Numbered from the stretch's first letter, positions 15,809 to 23,472 are shown. The stretch: 23,705 nt of DNA from Spirochaetes bacterium ADurb.Bin110 (GCA_002070755.1 MWDY01000178.1:1-23705); one strand, 5' to 3'. The notes: generated by a model from the sequence alone, not told the origin. Translations and numbers: made by a program.

Positions 15809-16729
15809 TCACTTCTCATGGCAGTTCCACACTGCATGATTCCGCCAATCAGCAGGGAATCCCATGAAGGCAAGTGGAATATCGGTGTACTCGGATAATA
15901 GCCTTTCTAATCGGTTTTGCCACTTGCTCTGTGGTGCCACATTTTCGAGTAGACTTCTCAGAACAGTTAAAACGGAAAACACACGGTTCGGTGGCGTAAC
16001 GACAGGAATGTGCCACTCGGGATATTTATCAATAGAAGGAATTTTCGGTTTAACGCCTAGCTCCCTATTCCATAATCGCCCATGGTGGGCGCAAATGTTG
16101 CGGATATAATTCAGTGTCGAAATCCAAGAATCCATGAGAGGTAGATTTAAGCCGAATTCTGCAGAGACTCTCTTGAGTTCCTTCTCTTTCATACCGTGGA
16201 ATAGTGTGAGAACTGTTCCATAACTCATGATCTCCACAGCCATCCATAACGGCAGATAATCGTGACAATCACCATACTTGTTAAAAAAATGAATGACAAA
16301 ATCCTCTCGGGATCTTTCGGTCTCATCCTTTACGCGTTTCAGGAAATCAGAATGCCGCTGTGATGAGAGTCTAGGCAGATTACTTGGCTCCAGATATCCA
16401 AATGCTCCATGAGTATGACAAAAATCGTGAGTAAGTCTTGTTTTTAGGGCGATCTCGACGCGTTCTATTCCATCTAAAACCAATAATCGCAACTGTCGGT
16501 CAAAGACATATCGGCGCCATACTGCATCCAAGCTTGTCCCTGGATAGTATTCTTCGAGCCTTTGCCCATTGGGTGCCATTTTTCTGAATGTATGCAGATA
16601 TCCGGATAACCTGTAATAGTTGACAGAAGAAAGTCTTTCAATAAGGAGTGTTCGTTCTGCGATCAAACCTCGGGATAATAAAAGATCAGCTTGTTCACTA
16701 TACGTGAGGGCAGGTTTTAAATACTGCAT
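15809..16729 (-). CDS. Abi_2 (AbiD/AbiF) family HEPN protein
   Basis: 306 residues from ATG 16729. It begins with the family-typical MQYLKPALTYSEQADLLLSRGL, followed by SSVNYYRLSGYLHTFR, WRRYVFDRQLRLLVLDGIERVEIALKTRLTH and LPLWMAVEIMSYGTVL. The strongest signature is YIRNICAHHGRLWNRELG, a HEPN RNase motif (R210-NICA-H215). R98...H105 in TRLTHDFCH may be a second R-x6-H site. Abi_2 proteins cause growth arrest or abortive infection. AbiF-type members are associated with a conserved upstream RNA and have been linked to the ancestry of Cas13 HEPN domains. The frame is open upstream to a TTG at 16810, but those 27 codons cover a promoter edge and a hairpin RNA, so I reject that start. The ribosome site (GGAAAG) is weak. 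It sits between the helicase and the ATPase-rloB pair. Confidence 0.88.
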   Translation of the reverse strand: MQYLKPALTYSEQADLLLSRGLIAERTLLIERLSSVNYYRLSGYLHTFRKMAPNGQRLEEYYPGTSLDAVWRRYVFDRQLRLLVLDGIERVEIALKTRLTHDFCHTHGAFGYLEPSNLPRLSSQRHSDFLKRVKDETERSREDFVIHFFNKYGDCHDYLPLWMAVEIMSYGTVLTLFHGMKEKELKRVSAEFGLNLPLMDSWISTLNYIRNICAHHGRLWNRELGVKPKIPSIDKYPEWHIPVVTPPNRVFSVLTVLRSLLENVAPQSKWQNRLERLLSEYTDIPLAFMGFPADWRNHAVWNCHEK

Positions 16730-16740
16730 TTTCTTTCCAT

Positions 16741-16792
16741 AAAACAAAAACCCACCAATTTTGGCGTGCTTGCGCAGAGGCCTGGCGGGTTT
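16741..16792 (-). terminator. Rho-independent-type hairpin between helicase and Abi_2
   Basis: The same 10-bp stem with a T-tract (16741-16747) would stop transcripts coming from the helicase gene. It is the 3' end of the small RNA. Partial read-through would be needed for helicase-driven expression of the downstream genes. Confidence 0.65.
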
Positions 16793-16795
16793 GCT
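16741..16795 (-). ncRNA. Candidate abiF RNA (possible RNA antitoxin) upstream of the Abi_2 gene
   Basis: From a promoter at 16802-16830 a transcript starting near 16795 would fold as follows. The outer stem AAACCCGCCA (16783-16792) pairs with TGGTGGGTTT (16748-16757), ten pairs including one G-U. Inside, GGC...GCC encloses TGC-GCAA-GCA, a GNRA-type tetraloop hairpin. A TTGTTTT tract follows and ends the RNA about 12 nt before the Abi_2 ATG. Size (~55 nt), structure, terminator-like end and position match the abiF RNA motif known upstream of Abi_2 genes. It could serve as an RNA antitoxin, an attenuator, or both. I am sure of promoter and hairpin; the motif name is from memory. Confidence 0.72.
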
Positions 16796-16801
16796 GTCAT
16801 T

Positions 16802-16830
16802 AATATACAATTCTTCTTCATGCTTGTCAA
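16802..16830 (-). promoter_or_regulatory. Promoter of the small structured RNA
   Basis: TTGACA (16825-16830), exactly 17 bases, TATATT (16802-16807). Transcription would start at about 16795, just before the first base of the hairpin stem. The promoter lies in the 66-nt gap after the helicase stop at 16896. Confidence 0.8.
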
Positions 16831-16895
16831 TGAATAAAATCTATAAAGAGCTTTCACCATGGGAACCAAAATTTTCCGATTCATCACTAAAGAGC

Positions 16896-19800
16896 TCATC
16901 TCGGTTCCTCAGCTCTAGCGATCAGCCCCGCAAAGTCGTATTCAGAACTTGTGACGAGGAAATCAGGTTCTCGCTGGAATGGCCGGCGTATGTAGTGCAC
17001 TTTATACTCTGTCTCATCAAGAAATTCGACGATAGCAAGAATAAAGTCCTCGGGTTTATTGAGCGAATACAGCACTTCGTTTCTAGTGACCGTGATCGAC
17101 CGTGCGCCTGAGACGCGACCCTTTACTTCGATAAAACGGAGTTTCCCCGTGCCAGGGATATGACTCTCTATATCGTACCCCAGCTTTTCAAATTCCCTGT
17201 CCACAGGCTCAAAGCCGAGGCTTCGCTCTATATCCATAACAATGGCACGTGCGCGAGCTGCACTCTCTTGGGTGTCCGCAGGATAAGTTTCTCTTTTTGT
17301 GGCTTCACCTCGCATAGCTTTAACGAGGCCAAGAGGAATCACAAGAAATCCTCCCTGAATGACAGGTGGCAAAGGAGAAAGCCCGGATTCGAGCGCAAGC
17401 TGATTGAGACGCTTTTTCATCCTGCTATCTAGAGCATCTGCGCGCTTTCGCGCTTCTCCCGAATTGAGACTGGCGTTTGGGTGTCCGCTCTGTTCTTTAG
17501 CTTTGAGTTCCTCCGCACGGTGATCCCAATAGTTGATTTCCTTGGTCAACCGATCTTTGACTGCGGCCCGTGTTTTATCGATGAGTGACAACCTATCATC
17601 TGAGACTTCTTTATAGTGTTCAGGCACAACCGATGCCACTGCGTACTCAAGTACCTTAGTCTCGAGGTCGCGCTTAATCCACTCGCACTCAGGACGAGCC
17701 AGAATCTGATCAACCTTAGGCTCGTCTTCTTTTAAGGGGCGATAGTCCAGATAAGGCGCATAGTGAATTTGACGCATTGTTCCGTCTTTATCGACTTCGA
17801 TGTGAAGCACTCGCTTGGAAACGGTGCGGTGCTCACCGGATCGAGTAATGCTGGCGTCCTGGATTGCATGCTCGATATAGAAGAACATCCGCGGAACTGT
17901 ACCGAGGTCGCTGTCGTCAACCAGAATTGTTCCCTGTTTGAGGATTTCACGATTTCGTTCCAAGGTGAGATCGATTACTGCGTCAAGCAGAGGTGAACCC
18001 GGGCAAAGGAATGCCGCAAGCGGATGGCCTTGAAGCGCGACCAGGTCTTTCTCGAACGTCACACGCTCATAACGGGAAAGCACAGGTTCTCGGAGGCCAA
18101 TCTGCCTATCTCTGTTACGTACATTAGCTGGCACAAAGGTGACTTCATACCTTCTAGGTTCACGCTGTTGCAATGTGCCCCCAAGGCGACGAAAAGCCTC
18201 AATGAAAAACGACTCAACATAGTGTGGTTGGAGTCGTCGCGCTTCCGCACGCTCCATATCTTCTCGGATCCGCTGAACGCGGCTCACATCCATTACATCG
18301 TGTACGAGAGCTTTTTCATCAAGCAGCTTTCGCAGCTGTTCAGTGTCGAGCGCGTGGTCGACCACTCGATTGAGGGATTCGCGGACATCCGGCTGTTCAC
18401 CATAGCGAATCGCTTCAATGAGAAGATCCTTAAGAGATTTCCCATCGAATTGTAGTTTTCCGAGCACATCAAAGACCTGACCTCCGAGGCTCTCTTTCGC
18501 CTGTGACAGTTTTTCCAGGAGCTTGAGATAGACGTCGCCTTCGCGGGTATCCTTTGCCACAAGATTCCAGAGGAAACATACTTCAGTCTGTCCAATTCGA
18601 TGAATGCGCCCAAAGCGTTGTTCCAGGCGGTTGGGATTCCATGGCAGATCGTAGTTCACCATGAGATGGGCAACCTGTAAGTTAATGCCCTCCCCTGCAG
18701 CATCAGTTGCAACAAGTACTTGCACGTCGGGTTGGTATTTGAAGGCTTCCTGAATTTTGATGCGGTCTTCACGTCGCATACTGCCATGCATAACAACGAC
18801 TGCGTCATCTCTTCCAAGGAGCGTCCCAATTCGGGCACGGAGATACTTGAGTGTATCTTTGTGCTCGGTGAATATAACGATTTTCTGATGAGGAGAAGAT
18901 TTTGGCTTCAGAGTAGGTGCATCTTCATCCACGACGCCTTCTTGAGGCAGGGGCTGTACAGCGCCATCATTCCTGAATATCTCCTCAAGAAGACCAGAAA
19001 GCTCGCGCCACTTTGTATCCTCGCCACTTCGGCGAACAATTGCAGCGAGTTCCTCGAGGTGCTTTAGGGTACTGATTTCAAGCCTTAGTTCCTCAATTGT
19101 TCTGGCCGCGGTCGCCTGATCAAGAACTTCTTCTTCGAAACTCTCGACCTCGTTGTCCGGGGCTTCCTCAAGATCCTCCCAAGCCTCTTCGTCTAGAACA
19201 GGCATCTCATAAGCCGGGTTGAATTGTGTCCTCCCTTCCTGCACAAGCTGCATGTCGTGAAGCCGAGACTCAAGACGCTCGCGGCGGCGCTTCAGAGATT
19301 GATAGATAGCTTCCGGTGAAGAAGCAAGCCGCCGCTGCAGCACGGTGAGAGCGAAACCCACGGTGCCGGCGCGCTTCTCATTCTGAAGGGCATCTGCCCG
19401 ATTGAACTCTTCCCGTACATAGGAGGTGACAGCCCTATACAACGATTCCTCACCACCAGAAAGCTGATACGACACTGTAGTGGCAACTCGCGGAGGGAAA
19501 AGTGGCTTGCCATCGAACTTGACAAGCTGCTCCTTCAACATTCTTCGCATGAGGTCGCTCACATCGGTCTGATGGACACCATCCCGGAACTTTCCTTCAA
19601 ATCGATCAGCATCAAGGAGAGACATAAAGAGTTGGAAGTCCGCCTCCTTACCGTTGTGAGGCGTGGCGGTCATGAGAAGGAAATGCCGTGTGAGCGACGA
19701 CAGAAGTTTTCCAAGTTGGAATCTCTTCGTATAATTAATCTCACCGCCAAAATACGTGGCCGACATCTTGTGTGCTTCATCGCAGACCACGAGATCCCAC

Positions 19801-20474
19801 TGGCAGTCCGGTGCCTTGAGTTTTTCCTGAAGTGCCTGGCTGCGTGAGAGCATGTCGAGCCTGGCGATGACAAGATCTGCTTCGGCAAACCAGTTGCCAG
19901 TCCTCGATGTTTCAATTCTGTCATTTGTGAGTATCTCAAATGGCAGGTTAAACCGCTGGTAAAGTTCGTCCTGCCACTGCTCAGCGAGACTTCCAGGACA
20001 CACCACGAGGCACCGCTGAAGATCGCCCCGCGCAATGAGTTCTTTCATGAGAAGCCCAGCCATGATTGTCTTCCCTGCACCAGGATCGTCGGCAAGCAAG
20101 AAGCGCAAGGGTTGACGTGGTAGCATAGCTTCGTAAACAGCGGTGATCTGATGCGGCAAGGGCTCGACTTGGGATGTATGGACAGCAAGCACAGGATCGA
20201 AAAGATGTGCAAGCCGTATGCGTTGGGCTTCCGATACTAGACGAAAAAGCTCGCCATCTCCATTGAAAGTCCAAGGCCTCCCCGCCTCCACCAAGGAAAG
20301 CCTGTTCTCGTCCTGTCGGTAGAGCAGGGTATTCGCTACCTTGCCTGCCTGATCCTTGTAGGTCAGCTCAAGCGCATCCGATCCATACCATCGCACATTT
20401 ACTACCGAAACAATTTCTTCGGGTAGAATGCCTCGCAGCAGTGTGTTGGGCGTCAGTTCTTCAAGTGTAAGCAT
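16896..20474 (-). CDS. SNF2/DEAD-type helicase with C-terminal DUF3883 domain
   Basis: 1192 residues. Superfamily-2 motifs are complete: Walker A DDPGAGKT (129-136), DEAH (232-235), TAT (269-271), motif V VATDAAGEGINLQ (588-600) and motif VI QRFGRIHRIGQ (619-629), the last typical of SNF2/RapA-like translocases. An acidic linker (~425-455) splits the two RecA lobes. The C-terminus is DUF3883 (about 1085-1175): GYDIESHIPGTGKLRFIEVKGR contains D1101 and E1116-x-K1118, a PD-(D/E)xK nuclease-like pattern. The ATG at 20474 has GGAG 7 nt upstream and a good promoter at 20526-20554. Such helicases head DUF1156/DUF499 systems and probably track on invading DNA. Whether DUF3883 cuts DNA is unknown; it is described mostly as a defence-associated domain. 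Confidence 0.93.
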   Translation of the reverse strand: MLTLEELTPNTLLRGILPEEIVSVVNVRWYGSDALELTYKDQAGKVANTLLYRQDENRLSLVEAGRPWTFNGDGELFRLVSEAQRIRLAHLFDPVLAVHTSQVEPLPHQITAVYEAMLPRQPLRFLLADDPGAGKTIMAGLLMKELIARGDLQRCLVVCPGSLAEQWQDELYQRFNLPFEILTNDRIETSRTGNWFAEADLVIARLDMLSRSQALQEKLKAPDCQWDLVVCDEAHKMSATYFGGEINYTKRFQLGKLLSSLTRHFLLMTATPHNGKEADFQLFMSLLDADRFEGKFRDGVHQTDVSDLMRRMLKEQLVKFDGKPLFPPRVATTVSYQLSGGEESLYRAVTSYVREEFNRADALQNEKRAGTVGFALTVLQRRLASSPEAIYQSLKRRRERLESRLHDMQLVQEGRTQFNPAYEMPVLDEEAWEDLEEAPDNEVESFEEEVLDQATAARTIEELRLEISTLKHLEELAAIVRRSGEDTKWRELSGLLEEIFRNDGAVQPLPQEGVVDEDAPTLKPKSSPHQKIVIFTEHKDTLKYLRARIGTLLGRDDAVVVMHGSMRREDRIKIQEAFKYQPDVQVLVATDAAGEGINLQVAHLMVNYDLPWNPNRLEQRFGRIHRIGQTEVCFLWNLVAKDTREGDVYLKLLEKLSQAKESLGGQVFDVLGKLQFDGKSLKDLLIEAIRYGEQPDVRESLNRVVDHALDTEQLRKLLDEKALVHDVMDVSRVQRIREDMERAEARRLQPHYVESFFIEAFRRLGGTLQQREPRRYEVTFVPANVRNRDRQIGLREPVLSRYERVTFEKDLVALQGHPLAAFLCPGSPLLDAVIDLTLERNREILKQGTILVDDSDLGTVPRMFFYIEHAIQDASITRSGEHRTVSKRVLHIEVDKDGTMRQIHYAPYLDYRPLKEDEPKVDQILARPECEWIKRDLETKVLEYAVASVVPEHYKEVSDDRLSLIDKTRAAVKDRLTKEINYWDHRAEELKAKEQSGHPNASLNSGEARKRADALDSRMKKRLNQLALESGLSPLPPVIQGGFLVIPLGLVKAMRGEATKRETYPADTQESAARARAIVMDIERSLGFEPVDREFEKLGYDIESHIPGTGKLRFIEVKGRVSGARSITVTRNEVLYSLNKPEDFILAIVEFLDETEYKVHYIRRPFQREPDFLVTSSEYDFAGLIARAEEPR

Positions 20475-20525
20475 TGCATGCTCCGTGATTGACTAAGTGT
20501 TGACAAGGCATGTCTGATCTTGAAA

Positions 20526-20554
20526 ATTGTAGCTTTCCTATACGCTCCTGTCAA
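20526..20554 (-). promoter_or_regulatory. Promoter of the defence island
   Basis: Minus strand TTGACA (20549-20554), 17-base spacer, TACAAT (20526-20531). The start would be near 20519, giving a leader of about 45 nt. No clear operator dyad was seen. Confidence 0.78.
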
Positions 20555-20615
20555 ACACAACCAATCTCACTCGTCACGTTCAGAGTGCGAATTCGATTAT
20601 CTTTTTCTGAATTGA

Positions 20616-20917
20616 GACGAGCGTGTCCAGGGCATCAGCAAAGTGGGCATGATGCGCGAGAGCATTGTCCAGGAACTTGAACAGCATGCCGGTGAAGAGC
20701 TTGAGCACGCTGAAAAACTGACCAATCGAATCATTTAGTTGGGGGGAACGCCGCTCATCAAACCAGAAGACTGGTTAAAAGAATCGAATTGCAGCTATGA
20801 TGCTCCCGCTAATTCCGATACAGGCGTGCTTCTTGATCAGAATATCAAGGGCGAACAGGGCGCAATGATGAGGTGAGCACGAAGAAGACCTCGAGGCACT
20901 GCGTCATGATCATGGAT
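20616..20917 (+). pseudogene. Ferritin-like domain protein, decayed C-terminal part
   Basis: Reading from about 20616 gives VQGISKVGMMRESIVQELEQ, then HAGEELEHAEKLTNRII, a TAG stop at 20736-20738 where the family usually has glutamine, then LGGTPLIKPEDWLKESNCSYDAPAN and VLLDQNIKGEQGA. After a deletion and a one-base shift the frame resumes as EHEEDLEALRHDHG with a stop near 20917. ELEHAE and EHEEDL carry the iron-ligand ExxH motifs of ferritin-like proteins. The N-terminal helix and the segment after GEQ are missing. It is a relic, oriented opposite to the defence island. Confidence 0.72.
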
Positions 20918-21193
20918 GAGCTCGCGAAGCGCTTAACTCACGGTGAACAACAGTACGATGCGGATGGCGCCATCGTTGCGCGCGGACGTGTCTCGACGCA
21001 GCTCCTTGAGTATCTGCTGGATGATCCCTATTCCAGGCTTGCCCCGCCAAAAAGCACAGGCCGAGAGGTCTATGGCGCGGCCTTTGTCGATAAGCTGGAG
21101 CAATTTGCGTCAAAACAAAGCCTTTCCTATGAGGATAAAATCGCCACGGCGACTGCCTTTACCACAGATATGTTGACGAGAAGTTTGTTATGT
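20912..21193 (+). pseudogene. anmK: Fragment of anhydro-N-acetylmuramic acid kinase
   Basis: An open stretch in one frame reads YDADGAIVARGRVSTQLLEY, then LLDDPYSRLAPPKSTGREVY, which is the signature of AnmK (1,6-anhydro-MurNAc kinase, murein recycling). It continues GAAFVDKLEQFASKQSLSYEDKIATATAFT and stops at 21194-21196 after an unrelated tail (TDMLTRSLLC). Only about 80 of the usual ~370 residues remain, without the N-terminal nucleotide-binding part or the C-terminus. It starts exactly where the ferritin-like relic ends, so this is a deletion scar, not a gene. Confidence 0.78.
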
Positions 21194-21200
21194 TAGTCTC

Positions 21201-21228
21201 TTGTAAGCGTTCGTGATCTTTTTATAAT
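21201..21228 (+). promoter_or_regulatory. Probable promoter of the MBL-fold gene
   Basis: TTGTAA (21201-21206), 16-base spacer, consensus TATAAT (21223-21228). The start codon follows at 21266. Confidence 0.6.
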
Positions 21229-21265
21229 GTAAAAATCAAGCATTTCATTCGGAAGGAGATGCTCC

Positions 21266-22150
21266 ATGATGCAAATGGAATTTCTCGACTCTCTGTCTAT
21301 CGCTGTGCTGGCAGAAAACTCAGTACTGCAAGGGACCAAGTTTCTGGGCCAGCATGGCATATCCTTCTATGTGGTTGCATCAAAGAATGGCATATCCAAG
21401 CATATCCTTATCGATACCGCTCAGAATGCCCAGGCAGTACTGCACAATATGACGCTTATGGGCATCCAAGCTTCGAGCATCGACGCGATCATTCTGACAC
21501 ACTGTCACTACGATCATACTGATGGATTAGCTGACATGCTCAAAAACATCGATAAGAGAGATTTGCCGGTTATTGCGCATCCAGACCTGTTTCGAGAAAC
21601 CTTTGTTGAAAAGCCTTTTCTCCGGTCAATGGGAATGAATGCTCAACATAGTAAAGCTGCTCTTGAAGACCTAGGTGCTCACTGGTTTCTCTCGAGCGAG
21701 CCATTACGGCTACTACCTGGCTTAGTGACGACCGGATATATTGCTCGATCGAATGATTTTGAGGACCCTGGAATTGTTGCGAAGACGTTCGATCACGATG
21801 CTCGAGTGGTTCCAGATCTGATGAAGGACGATATCTCAGTGGTTGCTGCCACCAAGGATAAGGGCCTCATAATTCTTACTGGATGCAGCCACGCAGGCAT
21901 TGTAAATATAGTGAATCATGCCATCGCGATGACAGGCATACCGAAAGTCCAGATGTTGATGGGTGGATTTCATCTTGTCAATGCTTCTCAAGAAAGAATT
22001 GAGAAAACAGTCGATATGCTCGATAGCGTAATAGGCGGATCAGTCTACGCAGGTCATTGCACAGGCTTTGATGCAGAGATTGCGCTACGCTCCAGATTTA
22101 AAGACCGATTTCTACCTCTGCAAACAGGGATGCGGTTTGAAATTGAATGA
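21266..22150 (+). CDS. Metallo-beta-lactamase-fold protein, COG1237 type
   Basis: 294 residues. Metal-site motifs: THCHYDHTDGL (HxHxDH at 79-84), TGCSHAGIVNI (205-215), MGGFHL (232-237) and AGHCTG (262-267). This set marks the COG1237 branch, named for a methanopterin-biosynthesis phosphate synthase but mostly of unknown reaction in bacteria. A cytoplasmic, dinuclear-metal hydrolase is expected. The ATG at 21266 has AGGAG 7 nt upstream; a second ATG follows at once. The gene converges on the NifX-like gene, with only three bases between stop codons. COG1237 genes often neighbour NifX/NifB-like and Mrp genes in anaerobes, so a shared metal-cofactor context is plausible. Confidence 0.88.
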   Translation: MMQMEFLDSLSIAVLAENSVLQGTKFLGQHGISFYVVASKNGISKHILIDTAQNAQAVLHNMTLMGIQASSIDAIILTHCHYDHTDGLADMLKNIDKRDLPVIAHPDLFRETFVEKPFLRSMGMNAQHSKAALEDLGAHWFLSSEPLRLLPGLVTTGYIARSNDFEDPGIVAKTFDHDARVVPDLMKDDISVVAATKDKGLIILTGCSHAGIVNIVNHAIAMTGIPKVQMLMGGFHLVNASQERIEKTVDMLDSVIGGSVYAGHCTGFDAEIALRSRFKDRFLPLQTGMRFEIE

Positions 22151-22153
22151 ACC

Positions 22154-22558
22154 TTAGTGGAGATATTCAATGTGGTTTTCCAAAGTTCCCGCGACATAGG
22201 CTGCAGCGGCTTCCTCGATATTGAGCTTGTCTGTAATGATAGCGGGGATGCCCAAGCTTTGAAGATTGGCATAAAGCCCAGCGCCCATGCCTCCGGCAAT
22301 GACGGCGGCACAATCGCGGACAGGCTCGAGCATGCTCGCATGTTTGGATTGAGATACTGCATCAAAACCATGGCCACTGAGTGCGCTATGTTCATGCGAA
22401 TCATTGTGCTGTCCAGCAAATGTATTGTGCCCTGATTTTGGGATTATTTCTTTGTGAGATATGGTGCCATTCTCAATTTCCACAACTACATAACATGTTG
22501 CTCTGCCAAAATGGCGAGAAATGGTGATTCCGTCGTCGGATACAAATGCGATTTTCAT
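22154..22558 (-). CDS. NifX/NifB-like (dinitrogenase iron-molybdenum cofactor family) protein
   Basis: 134 residues, typical of the stand-alone Nitro_FeMo-Co domain: MKIAFVSDDGITISRHFGRATCYVVVEIENG at the start, RDCAAVIAGGMGAGLYANLQSLGIPAIITD in the middle (C83) and EEAAAAYVAGTLE at the end. Members bind iron-molybdenum or Fe-S clusters. Outside nitrogen fixers they are of unknown role but often sit beside Mrp/NBP35 ATPases. Residues 43-73 form a histidine-rich insert (GHNTFAGQHNDSHEHSALSGHGF...KH) that may bind metal. An AAGGAG site lies 11 nt before the ATG. It follows Mrp by 89 nt on the same strand and is probably co-transcribed. No nif structural genes are in view. Confidence 0.88.
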   Translation of the reverse strand: MKIAFVSDDGITISRHFGRATCYVVVEIENGTISHKEIIPKSGHNTFAGQHNDSHEHSALSGHGFDAVSQSKHASMLEPVRDCAAVIAGGMGAGLYANLQSLGIPAIITDKLNIEEAAAAYVAGTLENHIEYLH

Positions 22559-22647
22559 ACTACATGTTTCTCCTTCGTATAAAAGAGTTGATCAAACAAG
22601 AGCGAATTTCTGCGCTAAATGTTGATCGCTGCGAGGACAAGGCATGA

Positions 22648-23472
22648 TTATTCTTTTGAAGCGATCTCGCTTTCTGCATTTTTTAGTTGGGACGAGACAG
22701 AAGCTAACGCAAGCTCGACCTCGTTCACAAGGCTATCTGCGTCTTTTTTTACGGTTCCACTAAGAGTAGCCCATCGGAGCGCCCGCGTTTGTGCGAGTTC
22801 CTTTCTCCAAGGAAGACGTGCGAGGATTGGCAAACCCATACGTTGCGCACCATTCTGGCTTCCATCGTCGAATAAAGCAACTTCGGTGCCGCAGTGGGGA
22901 CAGATCATGGTGCGCATGTTCTCCACCACACCAAGCACCGGCGCCTTGAGCATCGATGCCATATTGATCGACTTGTGCACGATCATGGAGACATAATCCT
23001 GGGGTGTTGCGACAACGACGAGGCCAGAAAAAGGAATAGTCTGAAACGCGGTAAGCGCGACATCCGATGTTCCGGGCGGAAAATCGATAATGAGATAGTC
23101 GAGCTCTCCCCAGATCGTATCAGACCAGAATTGGTCGATCGCCTTAGCCAACAATGGTCCGCGCCAAATCACTGGTTCATCTTCGTGTGCATTAAAGAGA
23201 TTGATGGAGAGCACCTTGATTCCTTCTTCATTTTCTACAGGGAAGAGATGCTCGCCATCGGACTCACCGCGAAAACTATCGATACCCAAAAGGCGCGGAA
23301 TACTTGGGCCCGTGATATCTGCATCGAGCACACCTACCTGTAAACCTCGTGCCACAAAGGCCTGTGCAAGCAGCGAGGCGACCATCGATTTGCCCACACC
23401 ACCCTTGCCACTTATTACACCGATAACCCGCTTTATCGAGGGATTAGGCTTTTTTTCAGGGACAATGCCCAT
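22648..23472 (-). CDS. mrp: Mrp/NBP35 family P-loop ATPase (iron-sulfur cluster carrier)
   Basis: 274 residues. The deviant Walker A is SGKGGVGKS (21-29), followed by LDADITGPSIPRLLG (49-63) and LIIDFPPGTSD (127-137). The CPHCG pair (C191, C194) is the cluster-bridging CxxC that dimers of Mrp/NBP35 use to hold a transferable Fe-S cluster. After the CxxC come FDDGSQNGAQRMGLPILARLPW, as usual in the family. The ATG at 23472 has GGAG 6 nt upstream. It heads a unit with the NifX-like gene. It belongs functionally with the DUF134, radical SAM and DUF5320 genes on the far side of the defence island. Confidence 0.93.
   Translation of the reverse strand: MGIVPEKKPNPSIKRVIGVISGKGGVGKSMVASLLAQAFVARGLQVGVLDADITGPSIPRLLGIDSFRGESDGEHLFPVENEEGIKVLSINLFNAHEDEPVIWRGPLLAKAIDQFWSDTIWGELDYLIIDFPPGTSDVALTAFQTIPFSGLVVVATPQDYVSMIVHKSINMASMLKAPVLGVVENMRTMICPHCGTEVALFDDGSQNGAQRMGLPILARLPWRKELAQTRALRWATLSGTVKKDADSLVNEVELALASVSSQLKNAESEIASKE

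Larger units (their letters stand above)
5339..20554 (-). other. Composite defence island (Hma-like core with nested AbiF-like and AbiL-like modules)
   Basis: Seven genes on one strand, from a promoter at 20526-20554 to the DUF499 stop at 5339: helicase-DUF3883, Abi_2 with an upstream RNA, RloA-like ATPase, RloB, DUF1156 methylase, DUF262-HNH, DUF499. All are families known from defence islands. Helicase, DUF1156 and DUF499 recur together as a predicted modification-linked system (Hma, from memory of PADLOC). Decayed gene and transposon fragments flank both sides, as expected for an acquired island. Confidence 0.75.

Noticed and set aside
16730..16810. 27-residue N-terminal extension of the Abi_2 protein from a TTG at 16810
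   Set aside because: It begins directly at the -10 box of the RNA promoter and runs through the hairpin and T-tract; homologues begin like the MQYLKPALTY segment.
18024..18455. 143-residue plus-strand open frame opposite the helicase
   Set aside because: Antisense shadow; the helicase motifs on the other strand are unmistakable.
5339..20474. BREX, DISARM or classical type I restriction
   Set aside because: No PglZ/BrxZ, BrxC, DrmA/DrmB, HsdS or HsdR signature. DUF1156 plus DUF499 plus SNF2-DUF3883 fits the Hma-like group better.
22154..23472. Nitrogen-fixation cluster
   Set aside because: Only a stand-alone NifX-like protein and Mrp are present; no nifH, nifD, nifK or nifB is in the window, and such pairs occur widely in non-fixing anaerobes.
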